Assembly: GCA_023458855.1 (NCBI GenBank)
Contig: JAEWWQ010000087.1
Location: 1-9,581, forward strand
Direction of reading: 5' to 3'
DNA from: Bacillota bacterium
GTDB taxonomy: Bacteria; Bacillota; Clostridia; Lachnospirales; Lachnospiraceae
Length of the DNA: 9,581 nucleotides
The notes below the pieces were generated by a model. That model was not told the DNA's origin, made no database searches, and saw only the letters and a program-made list of their open reading frames with translations. Shown here one piece after another: positions 1-5,954 of the stretch (within the stretch, counting starts at the first letter, position 1; every line of letters starts with the position of its first letter). Both the position numbers and the translations under genes were made by a program.

Positions 1-33
1 GATTTATCTTATCTGTTGTTAATGAATAAGCCA

Positions 34-62
34 TTGACTTTTAAGTTAAAAAAGTATATTTT
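34..62 (+). promoter_or_regulatory. Possible sigma-A promoter upstream of the serine dehydratase operon
   Basis: A TTGACT -35 box (34-39) is followed after 17 bases by TATTTT (57-62). The surrounding DNA is extremely AT-rich, so other -10 registers (TATATT at 55-60) are possible. A start near 69-72 would place the hairpin at 75-115 at the very 5' end of the message. The -35 match is good and the -10 match is only fair. I see no better promoter between here and sdaAB. Confidence 0.4.
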
Positions 63-74
63 ATATATAAATGG

Positions 75-115
75 AAACCCTGTAGAACAAACAAGTTCTT
101 GCAGGGTTTTCCTTT
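75..115 (+). terminator. Intrinsic terminator or leader hairpin before sdaAB
   Basis: Arms 75-88 and 95-109 pair over about 14 base pairs (AAACCCTG with CAGGGTTT, then AGAAC with GTTCT), with one bulged T and one G-T pair, around an AAACAA loop. The 3' arm runs into TTTT CC TTT. This is terminator architecture. It may end a gene lying upstream of the window (two reading frames stop at 20-22 and 27-29). If the promoter at 34-62 is used, it would instead act as an attenuator-like leader hairpin. Confidence 0.65.
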
Positions 116-164
116 AATGTTGATTCATAAGCGGCCAAATGTCGCAGATGGGAGCGGGCTGAAA

Positions 165-830
165 TTGAACATATTTGATATTTTAGGTCCTGTTATGGTA
201 GGACCAAGTAGTTCACATACTGCAGGAGCTGTTAGAATTGGACGGATTGCTGCCGAATTACTAGAAGATATAACGAGTGAAGCGACCATTTATTTACATG
301 GTTCTTTTGCTTCCACCGGAAGCGGACATGGCACCGATAAAGCTTTGATTGCAGGCTTACTGGGCATGCAGCCTGATGATATCAGAATCCCGAAAAGTTT
401 TGAATTGGCTCAAAAAGAGGGCCTAAGATTTAGATTTGAAAATAAAACGATAAAAGATGCGCATCCCAATACCGCATTATTGGATTTAAAAGGCAGAAAT
501 GGGAGAACGATAGAAGTGCAGGCCTCCTCCATAGGCGGCGGTCGTATCATGATAAATAAGCTGGACGGCATTGACGTCAATTTCACATCGGAAAAGCCTA
601 CCCTGATCGTCCATAATATAGATCAGCCCGGTCATGTTGCTGAAGTGACTTCTATGCTGTCTCATAAATCCGTAAATATCGCTACCATGCAGTTATATCG
701 TGATAAACGCGGCGGATACGCTGTTATGGTTCTGGAAACCGACCAACCGATACCGTCCGAAGCTATTCATTGGTTAGAGCATTTAGAAGGTATTCTTAAA
801 GTAACCTATATCAACACCGTCGAACAGTAA
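165..830 (+). CDS. sdaAB: L-serine dehydratase (ammonia-lyase), iron-sulfur dependent, beta subunit
   Basis: This is the beta subunit of the two-chain [4Fe-4S] L-serine dehydratase, which deaminates L-serine to pyruvate and ammonia in the cytoplasm. Counting from TTG 165 (221 residues), the family signature GPSSSHTAGA is at 13-22, GHGTDKAL is near 55-62 and SIGGGRI near 122-128. A C-terminal ACT domain runs from about 145 to the end. ACT domains usually bind amino acids, and in this enzyme class that suggests serine sensing. TTG 165 is preferred because it gives the usual family length (about 220 residues), begins right at the conserved NIFDILGPV, and has GGGAG ten bases upstream. ATG 117 is a real alternative adding 16 residues, but its AGGG lies inside the terminator-like hairpin. 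TTG 99 also lies inside that hairpin and is unlikely. Function is very secure; the start is not. Confidence 0.95.
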   Translation: MNIFDILGPVMVGPSSSHTAGAVRIGRIAAELLEDITSEATIYLHGSFASTGSGHGTDKALIAGLLGMQPDDIRIPKSFELAQKEGLRFRFENKTIKDAHPNTALLDLKGRNGRTIEVQASSIGGGRIMINKLDGIDVNFTSEKPTLIVHNIDQPGHVAEVTSMLSHKSVNIATMQLYRDKRGGYAVMVLETDQPIPSEAIHWLEHLEGILKVTYINTVEQ

Positions 831-843
831 CAAGGAGAACAGT

Positions 844-1707
844 ATGGCATTTGAATCTTTACAGGATATTGTAACAATATGCAATGAAAAACAAAAAGAA
901 TTCTGGCTTGTTATCTTAGAAGATGATTGCGAGGAACGCAAAGTATCAACAGAGGATTCTATGTGCCAGATGCGCAAGACATGGGATGCAATTCTGTTAG
1001 CCGCCTCTACGTATGAAAAAGACTTAACTTCATCAAGCGGACTTGTTGGAAATGATGGATATAAAATGGAAGTATTCTCAAAAAATCCACATTCTCTTTG
1101 CGGAAGTTATATGAATCGTGTTATGGCAGGGGCCTTACAGATGGGAGAGTCCAATGCATGCATGAAACGGATCGTTGCTGCCCCTACGGCTGGTTCCTGT
1201 GGTGTACTTCCGGCTGTTCTTGTTCCTTATTTTACAGACAAACGGGCGGATACGAAGGCTATCCTAAAGGCAATGTATGTAAGTGCCGGAATCGGACAGG
1301 TAATTGCGTACCGTGCCTCAATCAGTGGTGCAGCAGGCGGCTGCCAGGCAGAAATAGGATCTGCCAGCGCCATGGCGGCAGGTGCCATGACTTATCTGCA
1401 GGGCGGCACTCATGAGCAGATTGTACATGCATCCGCGCTGGCATTAAAAAGCCTGCTCGGTCTCGTCTGCGATCCTGTGGCAGGTCTGGTGGAAGTACCT
1501 TGCGTAAAGCGAAATGTAATCGGTGCCGTCAATGCCATGTCAGCAGCAGATATGGCATTGGCCGGAATAAAGAGCCGTATCCCGCCTGATCAGGTCATAG
1601 ATGCCATGAAGGAAATCGGTGATAAAATGGATGTTTCTTTACGTGAGACCGGCAGCGGTGGATTGGCGGCAACACCAGAGGCAATATCATTAAAATCATC
1701 CCTCTAA
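844..1707 (+). CDS. sdaAA: L-serine dehydratase (ammonia-lyase), iron-sulfur dependent, alpha subunit
   Basis: This is the catalytic, cluster-carrying subunit, 287 residues against about 300 in Bacillus. It contains the family motifs APTAGSCG (113-120), GGCQAEIGSASAMAA (165-179) and CDPVAGLVEVPC (209-220). Cys167, Cys209 and Cys220 have spacings of 42 and 11, the same as the three cluster ligands known from the Legionella enzyme, so a [4Fe-4S] cluster with an open iron for serine is expected. Such enzymes are oxygen-labile, which fits an anaerobic host. The gene starts 13 bases after sdaAB with AAGGAG (833-838) ahead of ATG, so the two are cotranscribed and should form a heteromer. No strong terminator follows: only a weak 6-bp A/T hairpin (1724-1739) without a T-run. 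Some read-through into the next gene is therefore possible. Confidence 0.97.
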   Translation: MAFESLQDIVTICNEKQKEFWLVILEDDCEERKVSTEDSMCQMRKTWDAILLAASTYEKDLTSSSGLVGNDGYKMEVFSKNPHSLCGSYMNRVMAGALQMGESNACMKRIVAAPTAGSCGVLPAVLVPYFTDKRADTKAILKAMYVSAGIGQVIAYRASISGAAGGCQAEIGSASAMAAGAMTYLQGGTHEQIVHASALALKSLLGLVCDPVAGLVEVPCVKRNVIGAVNAMSAADMALAGIKSRIPPDQVIDAMKEIGDKMDVSLRETGSGGLAATPEAISLKSSL

Positions 1708-1741
1708 TTGTTAAAATGGTGTAAAAAGTAATCACTTTTGG

Positions 1742-1770
1742 TTGAACTATTTGTAAAAATTGTATATAAT
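1742..1770 (+). promoter_or_regulatory. Near-consensus sigma-A promoter for the cytidylate-kinase-like gene
   Basis: TTGAAC (1742-1747), a 17-base spacer and a perfect TATAAT (1765-1770) are seen, with an expected start near 1777, about 30 bases before the ATG. It is the best promoter match in the window and suggests strong expression independent of the serine dehydratase operon. Confidence 0.8.
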
Positions 1771-1805
1771 AAAACTACCAAATAAAATGTAAAGGGTGTG
1801 ATTCT

Positions 1806-2432
1806 ATGAATACAGTTATTACAATAGGACGCCAATTCGGTTCCGGTGGGCGAGAAATAGGTGAGAAAGTAGCAGCGTATTTTGGTATTAAATGTTATGA
1901 TAAAGAACTCTTATCAAGAGCTGCCAAGGAAAGCGGCTTTTGTGAAGAGATGATTCAGAATCATGATGAGAGACCGACAAATTCTTTTCTTTATAATCTG
2001 GTAATGGATACCTATTCATTTGGCTATAATTCTTCTTCCTTCGTAGATATGCCAATCAGTCACAAGGTATTTCTGGCACAATTTGATACCATCAAAAAAA
2101 TTGCCAGTGAAGGACCATGTATTATTGTTGGCCGTTGTGCCGATTATGCGTTGGCAGACCATAAGAATTCACTTCACCTTTTTATTTACGGTGATATGGG
2201 GACTAAAATCAAGAGAATTTCGGAGAAATATCAGCTTACGGAAGACAAGGCAAAGGACATGATCATAAAAAAAGACAAACAACGCCAGAGCTATTATAAC
2301 TATTATTCTTCTAAAAAGTGGGATCATGCTGACAGCTATGATCTGTGTATTAATAGTAGCATCCTTGGTATTGAAGGTACGGTAAATCTGATCATTCAAT
2401 ATATTGAAGATTTTGAAAAGAAAAATAAATAA
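1806..2432 (+). CDS. Cytidylate kinase-like family protein (P-loop NMP kinase fold)
   Basis: This 208-residue cytoplasmic protein has an N-terminal P-loop, GRQFGSGGREIG (8-19), followed by YDKELL (31-36), a central GPCIIVGRCADYAL strand-loop (103-116) and a lid-like region with DKQR and a tyrosine-rich YYNYY stretch (157-167). These are marks of the cytidylate kinase-like family (Pfam Cytidylate_kin2 type), a clostridial group related to, but distinct from, the housekeeping CMP kinase Cmk. The fold and nucleotide binding are well supported; the phosphate acceptor is not known, and I do not call it cmk. The ATG follows AAAGGGTG (1791-1798) with suitable spacing, and a strong promoter of its own lies just upstream. 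The neighbours give no functional clue. Confidence 0.88.
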   Translation: MNTVITIGRQFGSGGREIGEKVAAYFGIKCYDKELLSRAAKESGFCEEMIQNHDERPTNSFLYNLVMDTYSFGYNSSSFVDMPISHKVFLAQFDTIKKIASEGPCIIVGRCADYALADHKNSLHLFIYGDMGTKIKRISEKYQLTEDKAKDMIIKKDKQRQSYYNYYSSKKWDHADSYDLCINSSILGIEGTVNLIIQYIEDFEKKNK

Positions 2433-2486
2433 GATAGAATAAAGCACTTTCCGGGAGTGTTGTTCATAAGATAATGTAATAAGTTC

Positions 2487-3545
2487 ATGAAAGGAATGAA
2501 CAATATATATAATTATAAACAACAATATCCATATTATGAAAGTTCTCCACAGTATCATGTAGCTTCCAATATGCATAATACTGAAACTACGTATCAGACT
2601 ACGGAATTTGCCAATGCGCCAATGTATAACACTGATTTACCCTCAAATAAACAGGATGAGGCGGCAAGCCGCTTTAGCTGTGAATTAAAAGATTATGGCC
2701 CGATGCCCTTTGTAGTTAACATTGAGGAGGTTACAAAACAGAATACTAACTTTCGCACTGCTTTATGGACTGGAAATCATCTTCAGCTTACCTTGATGAG
2801 TATTCCTGTCAATGGAGAGATTGGGTTAGAAATTCATCCTGACTTAGATCAATTTATAAGAATAGAAGATGGACAGGGGCTTGTTAAGATGGGAGATCGA
2901 AAAGATTATCTGATTTTCCAGGAAAAAGTATATGATGATTATGCCTTTATCATACCAGCTGGAAAATGGCATAATCTGATTAATACAGGAAATAAACCGA
3001 TCAAACTTTATTCCATTTATGCACCACCGCAACACCCACATGGTACCGTTCATATTACAAAGGATATGGAAGCTGCAGAAGAACAAAAATATGAACGCAA
3101 GATTACCTCAGCAAATAATTATTACGGTGCGGAAGCTGCTAAAACGGATAATGATTTAAATTTTGAAGATATGCTGACATATGCGATTCAGGACGAATTC
3201 CTGGCAAGAGCAGGTTATCTTGCAGCAATAGAAAAATTCGGCCGGCAGCGTCCATTTGCCAATATTATTGTTTCGGAAGAAAATCACATCAACTATCTGA
3301 AATCATTATTTGCAAAATACAACATTACAGTTCCAACCGATGATTCTAAAAGTTATATTAAGATACCTGCTGATATAAAAGAAAGTCTTGAAGCAGGCGT
3401 AAAAAAAGAAGTTGAAAATATTGAAATGTACGAACGATTTTTGAAAGAAAGTATTCCAAATGATGTAAAAACAATTTTTACTTTTTTAAGAAATGCTTCT
3501 CAAAATCATTTATCAGCTTTTCAAAGAGCACTTTCATTCTATTGA
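2487..3545 (+). CDS. Cupin and ferritin-like (DUF2202-type) fusion protein
   Basis: This is a three-part, 352-residue protein without a signal peptide or membrane segment. Residues 1-60 are low-complexity and rich in Tyr, Gln, Asn and Pro, like many spore coat proteins. Residues about 66-190 are a cupin barrel: Glu115, His117 and Gln122 in the first motif and PAGKWHNLIN (157-166, His162) in the second are the candidate metal ligands. Residues about 223-352 form a helical ferritin-like domain resembling DUF2202. Candidate di-iron ligands are Glu237, Glu264/Glu265 with His267, acidic residues at 308-316, and His341. The cupin closely resembles stand-alone clostridial cupins of about 150 residues, so this is a fusion. 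Substrate and reaction are unknown; metal binding, redox or spore coat roles are inference. ATG 2487 has no clear ribosome site. ATG 2496 is possible, with AAAGGA almost touching it. A terminator follows directly. Confidence 0.8.
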   Translation: MKGMNNIYNYKQQYPYYESSPQYHVASNMHNTETTYQTTEFANAPMYNTDLPSNKQDEAASRFSCELKDYGPMPFVVNIEEVTKQNTNFRTALWTGNHLQLTLMSIPVNGEIGLEIHPDLDQFIRIEDGQGLVKMGDRKDYLIFQEKVYDDYAFIIPAGKWHNLINTGNKPIKLYSIYAPPQHPHGTVHITKDMEAAEEQKYERKITSANNYYGAEAAKTDNDLNFEDMLTYAIQDEFLARAGYLAAIEKFGRQRPFANIIVSEENHINYLKSLFAKYNITVPTDDSKSYIKIPADIKESLEAGVKKEVENIEMYERFLKESIPNDVKTIFTFLRNASQNHLSAFQRALSFY

Positions 3546-3554
3546 TTTACCATT

Positions 3555-3583
3555 AGCACCAGTTTCGGCTGGTGCTTTTTTTT
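3555..3583 (+). terminator. Strong intrinsic terminator after the cupin-ferritin gene
   Basis: Perfect 8-bp arms, AGCACCAG (3555-3562) and CTGGTGCT (3569-3576), enclose the loop TTTCGG and are followed by a run of eight T (3576-3583). It starts 10 bases after the stop codon. It separates this gene from the following envelope gene cluster. Confidence 0.95.
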
Positions 3584-3618
3584 ACGCGAGTTTTTATCGT
3601 TAAAATTATTGTAGAAAT

Positions 3619-3647
3619 TTGACTTTTTCTGCATAACGTTGTATTGT
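3619..3647 (+). promoter_or_regulatory. Probable sigma-A promoter of the DUF4353/CotH/VTC operon
   Basis: TTGACT (3619-3624), a 17-base spacer and TATTGT (3642-3647) lie in the gap between the terminator and the first operon gene. Transcription would start near 3654, inside the 12-bp palindrome at 3652-3663. It is the only good promoter candidate I see for the four downstream genes. Confidence 0.6.
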
Positions 3648-3651
3648 GATA

Positions 3652-3663
3652 TTTAGCGCTAAA
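3652..3663. promoter_or_regulatory. Perfect 12-bp palindrome at the predicted transcription start; candidate operator
   Basis: TTTAGCGCTAAA is its own reverse complement and sits four bases after the -10 box of the operon promoter. A repressor bound here would block initiation. A direct repeat, GATATTT (3648-3654 and 3667-3673), flanks it with a 19-base period. No regulator gene is visible in the window, so the operator role is inferred from position and symmetry only. Confidence 0.4.
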
Positions 3664-3696
3664 ATTGATATTTCTGTATACTGAGAGGATTATATA

Positions 3697-5904
3697 ATGT
3701 TTGACAGGAAAGTGAATTGGGCAAATCAGAAAAAGAAAAGTACTTTAATTTTTATATTATGTGTCATTGTTTTAATTGCAATGGCAGTATTTATTCCTGC
3801 AGCAGAAAATAGAAAAGACCAAGTTACTGTTTTATCTGGAAGTGGTCTGAAGGAAGACCCTTTTCAAATTACTGATCTGGAGGAATTTTTATTTTTTGCT
3901 TCCAGCGTCAATGCAGGTAATAGTTATGCCGGTCAGTATGTAACACTGTGTACGGATTTGAATCTGGAATCAGTAGCAAACTGGCCTATGATCGGGGTTG
4001 CCGATAGCGGTATCCATTTTTCCGGAATTTTTGATGGTGCATCCCATAAAATTCAGAATCTGAATATCAGTACAACCGGCACCGCAGGCCTTTTTGTAAA
4101 TCTGGATGGGGTCGTTAGTAATCTTTCCATAGTCAATGGCACTGTTCAGGGAAATGTATGTGGTGCAATTGCAGGGTCCGCTACGGAGAATGCAGCTATC
4201 TTAAACAGTTATAATATGGCAGTTGTCAACGGAGAAAATGCAGGTGGTATTGCAGGTACTTGCAGTGGAACAATTATAAACTGCGTTAATCTTGCTCCTG
4301 ATGGTGCAGAAAATATCGCCGGCAATACAGAAGGTGGCATTGTTATCAACTGCTATACAAATAAGGGCGGGAATTTTGAAATTAAAAATCATACCAGCTT
4401 AGAAGCAGATTCAAAGATTCGTAAAAAAGCGGTTTCAAATTTAAATGATATGATTAATGAACTGAGTATTAAATATGCCCTTTCCGAATGGTATTTATGG
4501 CAATTGACGGATAATGTTCCTACGCTTACTTCCACGGCTGCTAATACACTTATGTCAGCATCTATGGAAGCTGCGGATGGGAATGTATCGCAGGCACAAT
4601 ATTCAGAGACGGATCATACATGGTATTTTGAGGTACCTGGCGATATATCGGAAAAAGATTGGAATATACAGTTCCAGTTCAAAGATGGCGTAAGCGAGAG
4701 CCTGACATGCGATTCCAAATATAATGTTATCTACTATACTTATGATAACATTACCTATCCTATTGAATGCAGACCAGCAGAACAAGCAGAAGATCAGGAA
4801 GTAAATACGCAACTTAATACGGAACCGTTTACAATTAATCTGAATAACTGTTCGGTTGCTCCGGAATCCAATGGGATTAAAATAATTCACGAAGTATACA
4901 TGGATCAAAACGGGGAATTTCAGGATTCTACTGACTCTGTTGTTATCGCACGACCAGGAATCTATACGATTCAGGGGAAGATGAAGGGACAGCTGTCCGT
5001 CGATTTGGGAGCAGATGCCATTTATGATGGAAATGCAAAAGTAACACTGATACTGGACGGCACGGATATCATAAATCAGTACGGTCCTGCCATTACGATA
5101 AAGAATGTTCTGGAAACAGGAGATATCGAAATACCCGGGATCAATATTGTACTTGCAGACACTTCTGACAATACGATCAATGGTTCCGACAGCATGGATA
5201 TCTACTCTTCAGACAATAAGAGTGAAGGTGCCATCTCCACGAATATGACAATGACAATAAATGGTAATGACGGAAAAATAAACATAACCGGTGCTTTGGA
5301 AGGTATTGAATCAAATGCCGAACTTGCTTTTAATGGTGGTACTTATTATATAGACAGTAATGATGATGGAATCAATACCGCAAAGCATCTGACTATAAAT
5401 AGCGGTTATTTTGTTATCAATGCCAATGATGATGTGTTAGATACAAATGAAAATATTACAATTAACGGTGGAACTATAATTGGATTTACACCGACAGAGC
5501 ATGTTTTAAACGCTTCCGATGGGACGAAGGTGAACGGCGGTCTGTTGATTGGAAGTTCCTCTTTTACTAATGATTGTAAGGATAATTCAGAGCAGGGTCT
5601 TATAGAATTACAGTCAGATTCCATGTTTGAGTCAGGACAGAAGATTGTTATGACGGATGAAAAAAATGAGGCTCTGTCAGCATTTGAAATACAGGCAGAT
5701 GGAAATAACCTCGCAATAAGTATTCCTGAAATGAGGGGTAACGTTTACCATTTTTATAGTAGCACGAATGTCAGCGGTATCTGGAAAGATGGATTCTGTA
5801 CGGAAATAACAGGGTATGTACCTGATAAGAGCCTTACACATGATGGTACAGCCGATTTTTCCATAGATGCGATCTGTAATACTTTTACAGTTGACAATGA
5901 GTAA
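3697..5904 (+). CDS. Membrane-anchored GLUG-like / DUF4353 carbohydrate-binding beta-helix protein
   Basis: This 735-residue protein has a basic N-terminus and one hydrophobic segment (about 16-34), so the bulk should lie outside the membrane, anchored or signal-cleaved. Residues about 48-228 form a repetitive GLUG-like beta region (FSGIFDGASHKIQNLNI, GLFVNLDGVVSNLSI, GGIAG). A linker to about 358 includes the W...P.L element near 265-277. Residues about 410-625 are a DUF4353 parallel beta-helix with repeats such as LTINSGYFVINANDD and ITINGGTIIG; acidic NDDG/NDDV turns could bind calcium. Cthe_2159 of Clostridium thermocellum, the studied member of DUF4353, is a beta-helix that binds acidic and cellulosic polysaccharides. 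Binding here is inferred. The first approximately 360 residues are homologous to the next gene's product. AGAGGA (3684-3689) precedes the ATG. It heads an apparent operon. Confidence 0.85.
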   Translation: MFDRKVNWANQKKKSTLIFILCVIVLIAMAVFIPAAENRKDQVTVLSGSGLKEDPFQITDLEEFLFFASSVNAGNSYAGQYVTLCTDLNLESVANWPMIGVADSGIHFSGIFDGASHKIQNLNISTTGTAGLFVNLDGVVSNLSIVNGTVQGNVCGAIAGSATENAAILNSYNMAVVNGENAGGIAGTCSGTIINCVNLAPDGAENIAGNTEGGIVINCYTNKGGNFEIKNHTSLEADSKIRKKAVSNLNDMINELSIKYALSEWYLWQLTDNVPTLTSTAANTLMSASMEAADGNVSQAQYSETDHTWYFEVPGDISEKDWNIQFQFKDGVSESLTCDSKYNVIYYTYDNITYPIECRPAEQAEDQEVNTQLNTEPFTINLNNCSVAPESNGIKIIHEVYMDQNGEFQDSTDSVVIARPGIYTIQGKMKGQLSVDLGADAIYDGNAKVTLILDGTDIINQYGPAITIKNVLETGDIEIPGINIVLADTSDNTINGSDSMDIYSSDNKSEGAISTNMTMTINGNDGKINITGALEGIESNAELAFNGGTYYIDSNDDGINTAKHLTINSGYFVINANDDVLDTNENITINGGTIIGFTPTEHVLNASDGTKVNGGLLIGSSSFTNDCKDNSEQGLIELQSDSMFESGQKIVMTDEKNEALSAFEIQADGNNLAISIPEMRGNVYHFYSSTNVSGIWKDGFCTEITGYVPDKSLTHDGTADFSIDAICNTFTVDNE

Positions 5905-5954
5905 CCTGCGTGTTGTAATCGTTCATAGAAATCATATTGATGGAGCAAAAGACA

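Noticed and set aside
1..117. An open frame from the window edge to a TAA at 115-117, which could be the end of an upstream gene.
   Set aside because: It runs straight through the promoter-like region and the terminator hairpin and shows no recognisable protein pattern. The other two frames stop at 20-22 and 27-29, and either could equally end an upstream gene.
1098..1415. A 105-codon + strand frame inside sdaAA.
   Set aside because: It is an out-of-frame shadow of a strongly conserved gene, has an unnatural cysteine-rich composition, and has no ribosome site.
1724..1739. AAAAGT-AATC-ACTTTT hairpin after sdaAA as a terminator.
   Set aside because: The stem is only six A/T-rich pairs and no T-run follows on the + strand. 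It may be chance symmetry next to the -35 box.
2441..2466. Hairpin-like sequence (GCACTT...GAGTGT then TTGTT) between the kinase-like and cupin genes as a terminator.
   Set aside because: The stem is short and depends on G-T pairs, and the T-run is broken, so it cannot be called with confidence.
2169..2576. A 135-codon minus-strand frame with hydrophobic stretches across the kinase-like gene and the start of the cupin gene.
   Set aside because: The hydrophobicity comes from the complement of A-rich coding DNA. It spans two well-supported genes on the other strand and has no family resemblance.
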